Shown: piece by piece, positions 1 to 12,514 of the stretch
How the letters are laid out: the number at the start of each line of letters is the position of its first letter
Numbering within the stretch: position 1 is the first letter of the stretch
Assembly: GCF_023065955.2 (NCBI RefSeq)
Contig: NW_026622997.1
Location: forward strand, 22,238,001-22,302,000
DNA from: Ursus arctos
Taxonomy: Eukaryota > Chordata > Mammalia > Carnivora > Ursidae
Length of the DNA stretch: 64,000 nt
Direction of reading: 5' to 3'
Translations under genes and position numbers: made by a program
Notes under the pieces: model-generated
Seen by the model: the letters and a program-made list of their open reading frames with translations, nothing else
Databases searched by the model: none
Told to the model about the DNA's origin: nothing

Positions 1-250
1 AAACCAAATTTTGTTGAGATACATTTTTTTTCCCCATGCAGTCATGTCCTTGAGGAAAGGACAGCCCTACCTCCAATAAATTTTGATTTATTTAAATCAG
101 TTGTGGTAATTTCATTTCCTTTATCAGTGATCTGCTTAGAAAGGACCGGGTGACCCTGTTCTGGCTAATGAACTATGAAAGTAAGATCACTGAAGAGCTT
201 CAGAGAAACATTTCTTAGCTCTTCAAAGGTGTCCAAAGGAAAACACAGGT

Positions 251-311
251 GTTTTTTTTCTTTCTTTTTTCTTTCTTTCTTTCTTTCTTCTTTTTCTTTT
301 TTTTTTTTTTT
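251..311. repeat. TTTC/poly-T pyrimidine tract
   Basis: This is an uninterrupted pyrimidine run of T-tracts and TTTC units on the + strand. On the - strand it creates a lysine/arginine-rich open frame, which is an artefact of the repeat and not a gene. Confidence 0.9.
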
Positions 312-1751
312 ACCATATTTTGACCTTTGACTTTGAAATATATGAATGCGATGCCTGAAGCTAGAGCAGCGATCTCAAGACTATGAGGAGAATTAACATA
401 TCCACTGAGGGTAGAAGATGAAAGAGATGGAAGGAAACAGAATCCTCTGTGATACGTTAAATTACTGAATGATTGGACACTACAGTCATCCCACCCAGGA
501 TTACATGTTACATGAGATAATAACATTTGCTTATTATTTAAGCCACTTTGGGTTAGATTTCCTGTTACTTGTTGCTAATTGTATTTACGGCTATAGCAGT
601 GAATTGGTTATGTGAAAAGATTTTGGGGTCAGGCAAACTACTTCCTATCTATCTACGTGAATCTGTTTTTTATCCATAGAATATAAAATGCATCATATGT
701 GTCTAATGCATAGTATTTGCACAAAGAAAGTTTGTTGATAATTAAATAGTGGTTCTGGGTGATATAAAAAAAATAACAAAGTAAAAGTAATATTTAGGAT
801 GTCAAGAACAATATCAAGAGGTATAAAACACACAACCCTGATTTGGGTTTCTGTTTTCAAATTCCAAAATTCACCTTCCCAGAGCATTGAGTCAGAACTG
901 ACAAACTTCCAAAAAGTATGCCAGAGCTCTGAATGTGTCTAGGGCTGAAACACAGAACAATAGTAATTGAGAGAAATTCCTTTTGAGCACCTTTGGGTTA
1001 TGCAAGAATGAATAAGACACCCAAACAAAGTTAAGTTTGAGAAAATAAAGCTAGTATAAAACTTCAATTGAAAGTATAGATAATCATGTTTATTAAGTGG
1101 CAAAAAATTATTTCAAAATTTAAAAGGACTTTACTGTCAAATTGTGAATTTCCTTGCCATCTAAGGTATTTCTTAGTATAGAAAAGTGTGTGTGTATTTG
1201 TGTGTGCATGTGTGTTCACGTGTCTGTGTGATACAGCATTCTTTATCTCATCCTTTCATATTAAAAATAAGTCAATTTATACATGGGACAAACTAAAAAC
1301 CGGAAGAGACACATACTAAAATATTTGCCATGGCTAATCTATACCTTTGGCTACCCCCGTTGTCTTTAAGTTATTATCTTCCCAAAATACATCAATTTCT
1401 CAGAGCACTGTATTTAAATGATAAATCTTTTGAAATGGAATATTCCAGACTGAAGAAAATAGAACTTTGAAATGATTTTATTTGGGTAACATGCTGTGCC
1501 AACTCCCAACATAACTGATGTACAAAGAGATGTAAGAAAGCGTTCTAGAATATTGCTCACGAGCAGTAGATGCAGAGGAACAGAGTTATGCTACACTTGA
1601 CAGCACGGTTTTGGGTCCCTTTCACTGTCTGTTTGAAAGTTTCCTACTGGTAAGCTACGAAGTCACACATGAATGTCTAAGAGAAAAGGTTTATGTTTCT
1701 TCAGCTTTAGAAAGACACCATTGATGCTTATATACACTCTCCTTATCTTTA
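312..1751. other. No gene identified; unique sequence with one ancient repeat end
   Basis: I see no coding signal here. Positions about 531-600 ('taagccactttgggttag' followed by a 'cctgttacttgttgctaa' stretch) match the general form of an old LTR or LINE end that is widespread in mammals, but I cannot name the family. A GT-rich imperfect microsatellite lies at about 1187-1229. The rest is AT-rich and featureless to me. Confidence 0.5.
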
Positions 1752-1951
1752 CTTTTTTTTTTTAAGATTTTATTTATTTATTTGACAGAGACAGAGACAG
1801 CCAGCGAGAGAGGGAACACAAGCAGGGGGAGTGGGAGAGAAAGAAGCAGGCTCATAGCGGAGGAGCCTGATGTGGGGCTCGATCCCAGAACGCCGGGATC
1901 ACGCCCTGAGCTGAAGGCAGACGCTTAATCGCTGTGCCACCCAGGCGCCCC
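1752..1951 (-). mobile_element. Can-SINE (bear-type subfamily), antisense
   Basis: Read on the - strand, this copy starts at the tRNA-Lys-like head (the + strand ends in 'gccacccaggcgcccc') and ends in the A-rich tail (poly-T at 1753-1763 on the + strand). The body carries the 'gacagccagcgagagagg' and 'ggagcctgatgtggggctc' blocks of the arctoid subfamily. It looks full length and little diverged. Can-SINEs are non-autonomous and are copied by LINE-1 machinery. It lies head to head with the next SINE, about 20 bp away. Confidence 0.95.
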
Positions 1952-1971
1952 TTAAAAAAAAATGCCTTCTG

Positions 1972-2150
1972 GGGGCACCTGGGTGGCTCAATCGGTTAAG
2001 TGCTGGACTCTTGATTTCAGCTCAGGTCATGATCTCAGGTTGTGAGATCCAGTCCCACACTGGGCTCCATGCTCAGTGGGGTGTCTGCTTAAGATTCTCT
2101 CAATCCCTCTGGCCCCACCCCCAGCTTGTGCTCACGTGCTCTCTCTCTTA
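1972..2150 (+). mobile_element. Can-SINE (older, diverged copy), sense
   Basis: It begins 'ggggcacctgggtggctcaa', continues through the 'ggtcatgatctcagg' B-box region and a CT-rich part, and ends in an A-run. It is flanked by an imperfect duplication of an A-run followed by 'gccttctg' (about 1955-1970) and 'gtcttctg' (about 2151-2166). It is more diverged than the upstream copy and inverted relative to it. Confidence 0.93.
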
Positions 2151-2363
2151 AAAAAAAAGTCTTCTGTAGTAGATATATGCTCAAAGATGTGATACGTTTG
2201 AAAGTAATTTGAAGCCAAATACTTAGATCTGGAATGGTGGAAGAAGAAGGAACCCTATAAGAGCAAATTAGAGTAGATAAATTTCTTAGAGGAATAACTG
2301 ATAATTAGATCATACTGCTTATCCAAAAACCAAGGAGTGGGAAAGAAACGGCATAGGAAAGGG

Positions 2364-2445
2364 GTTCATTCAACATATGTCGAATGATCACTACGTGCCA
2401 GGCTGTGTGATGGGTGTCGGGGACACGTGTGTTCTGTTAGAACTT
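2364..2445 (-). mobile_element. LINE-2 (L2) 3'-end relic, antisense
   Basis: 'ttcattcaacatatgtcgaa' followed by 'cactacgtgccaggctgtgt' and 'gggtgtcggggacac' matches the reverse complement of the L2 3' end, whose sense form ends in '..cacatagtaggcactcaataaat..'. It is short and diverged, as expected for an element that predates placental radiation. Confidence 0.65.
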
Positions 2446-3580
2446 CCTTTCAGGTTTACCCTTCAACAACTCACTCCACACATATACGTGGCTGATGTTA
2501 ATTTCCAAGGTAAAGTGTTAAAAATGAAAATAGCGAGTACATTTCAAAATTATTTAAAATATTTATATTGGTTATATCCCAAAAAGAATTTTAAATTTTG
2601 TCCTATTTTTAATGAAAAATTTATTGTCAGAGGAGAATCTCTTTACAAGCAGTTGCTGAGGGGAGGGGGGACTGGTTCTGGCATATTCCAGAGATCTCTG
2701 GCTGAGGGACATTCTCTGCTGATTTAAAAAGTGGCAATCTGATTTTCTTTCCCACACCTGGAGGAGCTCAGCAAACAGCCAGCCCGCAGGTGTCACCCAA
2801 GTCTGGCTAAGGCTGGCTCCAGCAAGTCTAGCCAGATCTGGCGGAGTTATTCGCTGTCCTGGAGGGGGCCTGCCTCCCGTGAGCTTGGGCTTGAGTACAT
2901 GTATGTGGGTGGCTGAGCGTATGTAACACTCTGGGTTATAACTCTCCACCTTTCTGCATCTAAATAGTAGTCAAACACTTAAAATAACATTAAGACACGT
3001 TCCAGCTTGCCCTGCCAGTCAAAGGGATAGCAGGGGGAAAAACTGAAACCCTGCATTTCAGAACCCCAAGGGCTTGCTGATTTGTTAGGTTTAGCGGTTC
3101 AGAGGATTAAAAAGGCAGAAATATTAAGAAGGAAAAAGAGAGAAGAAAGAACCAGCATATCCATTGAAGCAAATCTAATGGGCGGCTGGGGCACACGAAG
3201 AAAAGGTTCTGCTACCTGAGCAAATCTTATTTATTATTCTTGCTTCACAATTAAAATTTTTTAAAAAACTAATAATAATTTCCTAGACATTTGTCTTTTT
3301 TTGCTATGCTAGTCACATTCCCCAAATCCTTTATCAACGCTGCTCTGCATATGAATGGGCTGTAATTGAACTGTCACATTCATGAAGGTCAGTAACCTTT
3401 CATTAGTAAGAATGTGTCTTTCTTGATAAATTATAAAGTCTCTGAGGATTTGAAAGCATATTCAAAAAAAAATTCTCTCTATTATACCTTGAAAAACAAA
3501 ACACGGATTTTTTCTGATATTCTGTGTATGGGGTAGGAGAGAATGATTGCTTATGTTTCTGTTTAATTTGCTTTGTGTAG

Positions 3581-3626
3581 GTTTCTTTCCTTCTTTCTTT
3601 TTTTCTTTCTTTTTCTTTGTTTTTTG
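3581..3626. repeat. TTTC-type pyrimidine tract
   Basis: This is an imperfect run of TTTC and CTTT units. A short (TTG)n run follows at about 3671-3688. Confidence 0.85.
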
Positions 3627-5806
3627 AGCAGGGAGTGGGGAATCCTCTCTACACCCCACCAACCTTGGCTTTGTTGTTGTTGTTGTTTTATCAGCAGCAC
3701 TATGCAAAATTGTCTAGTGTGAGCTTTTCCTGAGTCCTTCTTAAAAGCAAAAATGAAAAACTTGAACTTCTTCTCTAAAAAAATTACAGCTAGTTAGTTA
3801 TTCTGTCTGCTGCATTAAAAAACAGTAATTATGGACGTTTTTCTTTCTCCTTCTAGCACACTTCAGCATTTGCCAAGGAAAAGTCCAAAGTCATTATGTG
3901 CAAATGAAGACCCACCTGAGTTATGCATATTCTGCTAATACCACCCAATGATTTAACTGGTAATTAACTCAGACAAGCACTCAGCCATCCCACCTTTGTG
4001 TTCAAGATGGCTGACCCCAGAGCGTTTTCCCGTCCTGCCGGAGATGTCTGCTTCTGCGTCCATGTAATTGGACTTGAGACCCCTCTGGGGATTTTCAACC
4101 AAAGCTGCAGACTTACTCAACCAGGACTCATTCTCTACAGCCCTTTAGTCTAACCGATCTTTGGTCAAAAACTCCAAGTTAGGCATGCCTTTAAATGTGC
4201 ACCAGTGTTTTAGAGGAGGAACTGGGAATGTCAGACAATTTGGGACATCGTTTGTTTATTCAGCTTTATCAACTTTAAATTGGATTAAAAAGATTCCTCT
4301 GGCATTACTGACAGTGAAAAGCCCTTAAACCACTTAACATGAAATCTGAAAGACAATGACGAAAAGACCCAAATGAGGTGACAGGAAGGACTCTATACGC
4401 TATTGTTTCTGCCACATTCACAGCCTGTGTGTTTATTTGATACACGGAGGGCTTCAATTCCTACAGAACTTGCTTACCTCTCAAACAGGTGGACACGTAT
4501 CAATGCAAAACATATCATCTGCAGATGGAAATTTTAAATTTGTCATAAAAGAGACAAAGGAGAATAGAAGGACTTCAGCCTGAGCTGAGTCCGCTTTCAA
4601 AGAATGTCATCATCATTTGTTGTACTATGCAGTGGCATGGCGGGCGTATCAAATACACTTCTTATCAAAAAGAGGAATATTTTCCTACAGTATTAGTTAG
4701 GTTCCAACTAAGAAAAAAGACCCAGGCCGGGTAGTTCCACAGGGGAATGTGGTAAAGGTTTTCAATGCCGCTAGAAGAGCTGACTGAGCAGCAGGGGAGG
4801 AGGGAAGGAGGCTACTGAAATCTTTTACCACCCTTAGGGCTGGAGGGACAGGAGAGGAGATGGTGTCACTGGGGCCTCAGTGCTGATGGCAGGTGCCAAC
4901 CCGTGTGCACCAGGACATCAAGGCTGAGATCCACAAGTGCTCTTCTAAAACATGATTCTCCTTTTTCAGCCAAGTATGTCAGACTTTGTATCCAAATAGT
5001 TCAGCTGGGGGAGTTGGAACTGTAGCAGCTGTGCCTGGTAGGAGCTGGGAACTCCAAGGGAGGCACTGACGAGTGGAGCTCATGCCACTGATAAGACACA
5101 AAAGAGACCTTACGAAGTAGAGAGAAATGGGAATAATCCAGTATCTCCTTCCTTCTGATCCTACAACCTCCCATTAGTGCCTTCTATTTTAGAATTTAGC
5201 TCGAAGCAAGTTGGCCCAGGAGTCCGGGAATGTCGGTGCAGGGTTCCACCCCAGTGATCCAGGGGAAAGGGTATGGAACACATTGGAGAGCATAGAGGTG
5301 GATGGCCAGCGGGATGTCTCTCCCAGCGGAATGTGCCATTTAGGGCAAATACTATCGTTAGGTTGTGCAAGGAGGATACACAGGCAGGAGAAGAAAAGCA
5401 TTGAATTATGGCGTTAGAACAGACAACAAGGTATTTCATTCATCTTAGTGGTCAATCAAAGTCAACCAAAGTTCCTGAGCGATTTCTCAAAATGTAAAAA
5501 AGAGAAAAGCATAGTCACTGGTGTGAGGTTCACCATGACAGTATCAACACGTAGTTCACGATTTGCTGGGACGGCCTCAATGGTTCCTGTTGGCTCAGGT
5601 GGTGCTTCTTGCAGGTGCTTGGAGATATTGAAAACCATGCCTGCACTTACAAAATATGGTTTCAAAGAAATTAAACTAATATTTTAAAAAACAAGTATGT
5701 CAGAATCGACATCCAAATAATTTTTCTCCTTTAATTCCTTTGGCCAATTTCAACATATTAGGATAAAATATTCTTAGATAAACATAAGATTCTACTTTGG
5801 ATTCTT

Positions 5807-5993
5807 TTTTAGTTTTACTTTTTTTAGAGAGAGAGCATGAGTGGGGGGCAGAGGAGAGGGAGAGGGAGAATCCCAAGCAGGTTCCACACTCGGCACAGAG
5901 CCCAACACCAGGCTCGATCTCATGACCCTGAGATCAGGACCTGAGCCAAAATCAAAAGTCAGACACTTAACTGACTGAACCACCCAGGCACCC
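5807..5993 (-). mobile_element. Can-SINE, antisense, with perfect 15-bp target duplication
   Basis: The + strand ends 'cacccaggcacccc', the complement of the tRNA-like head. Older subfamily features are present ('ggttccacactcggcaca', 'cctgagccaaaatcaaaagt'). The target-site duplication 'ctactttggattctt' is exact at 5792-5806 and 5994-6008, which fixes the boundaries. Confidence 0.97.
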
Positions 5994-7530
5994 CTACTTT
6001 GGATTCTTACATGACTTTCTTTTTTAAAGAAATGATTAATCATGGAATTCAGTGTTGTTTCTCTTTGTTTTGGCCAGGAACTTCCTAACCATTATTCTTC
6101 ACCAGGAATAACCTGACCATTGGGGTTACTTCCCCTTCTACAGACAAGAAAGAGTTTATATGACAGACTAAAGCTAAAGGAGCATCTGGTGATTTTGATG
6201 TAAGCTCAGAATTTCTGAGCCCTTGGAGAAGGAAATTACCCAGTGTTCACACCCAAATCATTCCTCAGGTTGATGCTACCCTTGCTCCGACAGTGGTTTG
6301 AAACTGGAATCCTACAACCTCCTAGAAAATACAAGTTGTGTTTGGAGGGTAAAGGGGAGTGAAAGGTAGAGGGGCGTGAGGGGAGGGGTAAGTCTGCGCC
6401 CTCCACTCCTACCTCAATCACAGCAGCTTCCCTAATTGCCGTGTGGGCACTGTGGTTGACTTCCTGAGTTATTCGTCCCATTTCCTACTGGTCCCTCATT
6501 CTGAACTGCGAGAAACTTCTAGTTTCTGATTAGTCCTCAAGCCAATCACATAATCTCAAAGTCCCTTTTACTGATTGGTTCACAGACTCACGCATAATCC
6601 AATCAGTGGGTGCCATTCCCCTGCAGGCATGTGAATCTGGTGGTTTCTCCCACCAGGTGTGAACAAGGCAGAATTGGAGCCTGGGTGAGCCTGGGTGTGA
6701 TTGTAACAATCTAATGACCACTGAGGGGTCACCAGTGGGATCAAATAATGCTGGCATTGGTAGGGTAGAGAGAATGAAAGAACTGGGTCCTTGATGAAAT
6801 TATTGAACAACTGATTCCACCACCCGTAAAGCTTAATCTTACACCTGGCAGTCTTCACACATAGGTGATGATTTCCCTATCTTTTAAATCTATTCATTGA
6901 GTTGGATTTTCACTCACCTGCAGCAGAAACCATAACTGGTAGTGTTCTACCTTTAAAAAGATTGAAAAGTACTGCCCTGGAGAAACTTCGAAAAAACTTG
7001 ATATGTTAGATAGTTTTGTTTTCCACTGTCCATTCTCTACTGTCCTTTCCTGCCTTGTGATACCCTGACCCCTTCCGTTCAGCCCAGCATCACCCTCATT
7101 CCATGGTGAGCTGCCTAGGATCTTGCTAGAGGTCTTCCATGGACCTCAGTCTTGACATTTAGTAACGCTGCGTTGCACTCGCTAAGTCAGTTGACTGGCA
7201 TCGTTGATGAATCTGTTCATGGCCAGTAATGGCAATGGAAACTTTACTTTGGGACCATGATGCCTTGAGTATATTGCTGGCTCAATAAAAGAATTAGTGA
7301 AATAAATATGTGATACCATCTATAGAATATTTATGGTTGATGAGAGAACTTTTAAAATATTACATCATAACCCCAACAAATGAACCTATGATAGGATCTC
7401 AGACCCAGTGCCCAGCCACGGGACATTTTTGCAAAGAGGCACCTTCTCAGAGCTCTTTCAATCACAGCATTTATTTAACCATGTACTTCACTTAGCACTA
7501 AACCAACCTAGGTGGCAAAGGTATTCATAA

Positions 7531-7565
7531 GAAAGAAAAAAAAAAAAAAGAAAGAAAAGAAAAAG
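7531..7565. repeat. A-rich/GAAA tract
   Basis: A-runs are interrupted by single G residues. It could be a decayed retroposon tail, but no body is recognisable beside it. Confidence 0.8.
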
Positions 7566-8274
7566 TCCTGACTGCTGTAGACAGGTGTTGGGGAACCCAC
7601 CCTTCATGTTAACATGAACACCGTCCAACATTCGAAGAGCTGCTCACGCGTCTCTGCTGGTGCCTGGCAGCCGGCCCTTCCAACCCCCTTCCCATTCTGT
7701 GCTGCCTCATGTTTACACAGCGAAAACGAAACTGTTGCCAGTGTTAATACAGCATAATTTATAAGCTGAGAAGAGAACTCAGCATGCATTCCCTTTTCAA
7801 GTGAAACAGACTGTTATTTTCGGAACCAACTGAAGGGTGGAGACATTTCTTGGAAACCAAAGGAACGGCTGATTCTCCAGATCCCTTCTGCTTCATAGGA
7901 CCCACCTCTCATGAGGCAGGCAGGACCAACTCACAGAAGAGCTCGGTCTGACAAACCTGTTCCTGAATTATAGAAGGCAGATTCATCTGATGAGGCCATT
8001 CCTTCTAGGCTCCGAAAAGTCACTTACATCTCTAGTCCAGAAAGAGAAGCCAGGGACTTGAGATCCAAAACACTGCTTATTAGAGGCGGCCCATAGCACA
8101 GAGTCTATTTCTCACCCATTAGCTATGATTTCGGGGATACTGCGGAGCCAGACCCCATTGCCAAAGCAGGATATAGGACACAAAATCCTAATCCCCAAAT
8201 AAATGTATTTAGATTCTATAATAGACGCCATATGTATCCATATCATATCCATCTTGCTTGGCTTCTAATGTAGC

Positions 8275-8385
8275 AACTGAGGTTTTTGACTGAAAACTCT
8301 CCCCCCCGCCCCCCACACAACTGAGGTTTTTGACTGAAAACTCTCCCCCCCCGCCCCCCACACAACTAAGGTTTTTGACTGAAAA

Positions 8386-8393
<8 letters not shown>
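8275..8393. repeat. C-rich minisatellite, 44-45 bp unit, about 2.7 copies
   Basis: Units start at 8275, 8319 and 8364. Each begins 'aactgaggtttttgactg' (the third has 'aactaagg') and the first two carry C7-8 G C6 followed by 'acac'. The first two units differ only in C-tract length within the repeated part. The third loses the C-tract and runs directly into the TC/CA microsatellite. Confidence 0.93.
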
Positions 8394-8434
<41 letters not shown>

Positions 8435-8441
8435 ACACACT
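8385..8441. repeat. (TC)n-(CA)n compound microsatellite
   Basis: A TC run is followed directly by a CA run with one 'cat' interruption. It follows directly on the last minisatellite unit. Confidence 0.93.
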
Positions 8442-9274
8442 TCCAAATTCCAGGACCAGTCTTAAGGAAAGCAGGAAGTAAGATCTCCTGGGGTAGCTGT
8501 GTCAAATCTATCTTGCTGGTCCCACCCCAAATTCGGTAGTTACGCCCCTCCAAAACTGGGTTTCTTATCTCCTCTAGGTGCCCCAGTGATTTTATTCGAT
8601 TATCCAGTCTCTAATTACTGAGTTTATTATCTTCTTTAAGGCATCTGCCCTCCCAGACCTTCCCTCTGAGCCTTCCATGGCTCTTCTTTTGCCCTATTAC
8701 TGGCTTCTCTAGACTGTAGACTTGAAGTGGACTTGTTACAGTGATATCTACCTTTCTGCCATACCTTGAAATTTTAGACTTGCTGTTAAGCTCATGTTTC
8801 TGTTTGCCCGCCCTTGCAATCACGTGCTGCCATGTTGAGATGCTCAGCTTCGGCCCAGCCCCATGCTATCATCTGGATGACAGCTAAAAACCAGTTATAA
8901 TAGAATATTGAGCCCTAGATCCCCCTTGAGACATGATGCCCAGGATCAGAATGGGTCCATTATGCTGCTTATCCTGCTAATCCCCACCATTAGGATAAAG
9001 AGCCATGGTATTCCATGTAGTGTAAGGACAGGACTCACAGGAATGAAGCTGGAGGGTCCCTAATGTCTGGGAAGAACATGGTAATGACCCACATCACATT
9101 CCACGGTTATGGCTTCAACCTTCACAGCTGGACACATATCACCTATATGATGAACTTGGCCTTGGACACTAAGATCCAAACTGGTGCTAGAAAAGCATGG
9201 TCTTAGGACCCCATGGAAGCGGGCTTCATGCTATTTTGAGTTCCTTAATGTCTGGATGACTGCCTTACACAGGT

Positions 9275-9298
9275 TTTTGTTTGTTTGTTTGTTTGTTT
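9275..9298. repeat. (TTTG)n microsatellite
   Basis: This is a short, nearly pure run of TTTG units. Confidence 0.9.
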
Positions 9299-10450
9299 CC
9301 CATTTTCATCGCTAAACCACACGTGTCTTTAATGTGAAATATGGTATCAATTGTACCTTGTATAGTCCCGTGAAAGTTTAAAACTTCTGGAGATACAAGC
9401 TTCCTAGTCCATCAGTACCTTATTGGATTATCAATAATTATTTACTGCTATTATTTTCCAGTGTAATTCCTGGATGAGAAGAATGTGACATGGAACAGAT
9501 ACAATTTTACTACAGAAGATAAATAAGTAATGAAGAAATACATTTCTCTGAGTTTTCTTTTGGTGGAGAAGGTAAGGCAGAAGCTTATATGGAATGAAGT
9601 CCTGGGGGTGTGTCTCTGGGATTCAGCTGTAGCATTGCCAGGGGATTAAATAATCCCAAACAAATAACGGTCAAGATAGAGACAGACCTCCCAACTCTTT
9701 GGAGGGAATTGACCTCCCTTGCCATATTCTCTATATTTGCCAAATACCCAGCTCTTCCCAACCTTCTTCCTACTAGAAGATCTGTCAACCAAACCAACAT
9801 AAGCATGAAGACGTTTGCTACGTTCATCTTAAAATGAATCCTGGAAACCTATAAAATGTTGCAGTTAGAGAAACCTGTATAAAACTATTTTGATTTCTCA
9901 AGATTCCAGGTAGAATGAAGTCTCCTCCCCGCCCCCCTGCCCCATGAGCTTTCCAAGAAGAAGCATAGGGACAGAAAGATTGACGATGTCAGTTCAAAGC
10001 ACATGGGAAATAAAACCACTCGAGGTACTTCACGGCTTAGTTAAGCAAACCTTGTTGAAATAAATAAATTTTAAAAAGCAAACCAGAAACATATCGAGGT
10101 CCGTGATGTCTGTAAATAATTCAAGTCATATTCTCTTGATCCCTCCCTCTCGCTTCTCCCCCACTGTTGTGCTGTATCTGCCCCTCCACAAGCCGGGGCC
10201 TCCTGAGAGCTCATGGGAAAATGAGTTTGCCTCACTTGGCTGCCAGCCACACGGGGTTTTCCTGGCAACACTGGTTAGGAATCACTTCATGACCTCAGTG
10301 TCCCACAGACTCACTGTTTTATCTGTTTGAAAGCCATGTGGTGGGAAGAGTCCTCAGGCCCTTGTCTAAAATGCTGGCTACCTATGTAGGGGTCCTTTAA
10401 AGTAATGCCTCAGGTCTATGGTGGCAGAATTGAAAAATAAAAGGAGGGGA

Positions 10451-10490
10451 TTATTTTATTTTATTTTATTTTATTTTATTTTATTTTATT
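10451..10490. repeat. (TTATT)n pentanucleotide microsatellite
   Basis: Eight perfect TTATT units are followed by 'gg' and a T-run. The purity suggests it may vary in length between individuals. Confidence 0.93.
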
Positions 10491-12514
10491 GGTTTTTTTT
10501 TTAAACGTTCCAGCTGACAGACTTCAGCAAGACTTTCTCATGCACTAAGTGAAAAACATTTGAACAGAACATTTTTCTTTTTGGTTCCCACAAAACCACC
10601 CAACACAAACATGGTAGATAAAACTTTAAAATGCCAGGCTTCATCTCACAAGTATTATAGGCTAATCCTCTTCCATTATTAATTAAACTGTGGGGGCAAA
10701 GATCAGAGGAACATTGTCCATTACCTTATAATAGGCAAGTCTGTGTTCCAGCTGATATGTATATTTTTCCTTCCAGAAAGCCAAACTTAAATTTTTTTAT
10801 TCTCTTTTTAGGTGGTTTTTTAAAGATGTCTATTTGGCTTTTATAAAGATTTAAGCGAGCATTTTAATAGAATGATGTTTCTAACTCTTAAAAATTATAA
10901 ATCACATTATGTACAAAAACAATACACCCTTACATGATAACAGGATTCTGCCGTGTCCAGAATCGTTACCAGCCATAACACTCCAAAACAGATAACTAGG
11001 AACCATCTTGCACCCTCACTGGTTTGAGTTTGGGCCTATGAATGACTGACAATACTAGCTAAAGGCCCTCAAATAAATTATGAGGTCCTGGGAAGTATTC
11101 AACAAATCAGAGACAATCTCCATTTAGGTGTCTTACACTTTAGATGCCCCAGCGTTCAGTTCCTTTGCATAGAAACGAGAGATGTCCTAACTCTTGAAAG
11201 CTTTACAAGATTTAATTAGTGGACGTTCAAAAATATATGGACACTCATAGAATCAGCTCCCAGCAGGGACAAAGCAGCCCTGCCTTTCGTTCAGAAACAG
11301 GAAAAGGAAACACTTCTCAACGTGTGACTAATTTATTAGAACTAGGTAATAATGTCTTATCATTCCTGCTCTTTGAAAATACCTCAGGAGGCATTTGGTT
11401 GCCAAACAGTTCTAGACATTGTTGACTCCCCAGTTTTTCAGCACCACTAACAATATAAATATTTATGAATCCATGACGACACCAGATTCAAAAACAGTCA
11501 TAATCCTCTTTCTCACCATCTTAGAGACTGAACCACGTATTTGCATGACCTTCACTCCAATGTCTTTTTGGCATCAAAGACAAAAAGGGATGGGAGCCTA
11601 AGGGAGACTAGAGAGAAATAACAAAATGTCATGCCTATTTCCCTACTGAATTTCCTAAAGGGAAAATCAAGCTATAATGGCATCTATTGAGACAGGTGCG
11701 GGAAACAGTACAGATTTTTTTTTTTTATCAGATAATCATGTTGCATAAATTGTAAATGCCCTGACACTGGATTGTGGTTACACAGGGAAATGCCCTTATT
11801 GTCAGGTGGATGCTGAAGTATTAACAAAGAAAGTATCATGATGGAGTGCAAATAATTTCAAATGGTTCAAGACTAAAATGTAAAGATAGTTGATAGATGT
11901 AAAGCAAAATGTGAACAATGGGTGATTCTGGTGAAAGTAATGACATATGGCTGCTCTCCACACTTTTCTTGAAAATTTCTCTGTAGGTCTGCATGTTTAA
12001 AAATAAGAAGTTAGGGGAAGAACACCAGTCTGGGATGGGGGAGGAAGCATGAGGGACACGGATGGGAAAATATTGGTCATGTGTCGATGATTGATTCCAG
12101 GGCAGAGCAGTTCATGGGAAGTTCGTCAGGTGAGTCACTCCACTTCCGTGTGTTTTAGAAGTCTCTATAATAAGAGTGTTTTTTGTTCTTATTTCTTTAT
12201 AGAGCAGAAATAGTCCCTCTTCACCCACCTTTTAAGTTTCCTCCATGCTCTGTTTGGATCAAAGCCCCCTCCCACTTTAAAGAGCCAGAAAACCAACCAC
12301 AAGTACAGCCCCATTTTCGTGCCAGGACAGTACACTGTAGAGTGACGTGAGACATAGGATGACAGCAGCTACAGGACTGACCTGATAAACCTCTCTTCAG
12401 TCCCCTTATTAATGTCTACAAAGCAAACAGTATTTCCGGGGCATGGGCTTCACTTGACGCTAGGCGCTGGAAGAAGAGGACGGACGTGTGAGAGCAGCAC
12501 AATTTAAGAGAAAA

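Larger units (their letters stand above)
2167..5791. other. No gene identified; mostly unique sequence
   Basis: Apart from the LINE-2 relic at 2364-2445 and the pyrimidine tract at 3581-3626, I recognise no element here. The overlapping frames at 2377-2949 have no family resemblance, and the + strand one begins inside the LINE-2 relic. A stretch near 3.84-3.99 kb looks like conserved noncoding DNA and is listed as a finding. Positions 4700-5100 may contain a decayed LTR or LINE, but I could not assign it. Confidence 0.5.
6009..12504. other. No gene identified; unique sequence with simple repeats
   Basis: Open frames in this stretch are short and have no recognisable domains. It contains the A-rich tract at 7531-7565, the minisatellite at 8275-8393, and the TTTG and TTATT tracts listed separately. 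I see nothing else in it that I can support. Confidence 0.5.

Noticed and set aside
215..526. Lysine-rich - strand frame resembling a basic protein
   Set aside because: The lysine run is the complement of the TTTC/poly-T tract at 251-311.
1752..1951. tRNA-gene-like A/B box sequence in the SINE heads
   Set aside because: These are tRNA-derived SINE heads with a retroposon body, A-rich tail and target duplications, not functional tRNA genes. The same holds for the other SINE copies.
8275..8393. CRISPR-like repeat-spacer look
   Set aside because: The units are directly adjacent tandem copies without unique spacers, in a mammalian context; this is a minisatellite.
10981..11200. Possible mitochondrial-derived insert (NUMT)
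   Set aside because: On reading, no mitochondrial gene order or tRNA sequence could be recognised.
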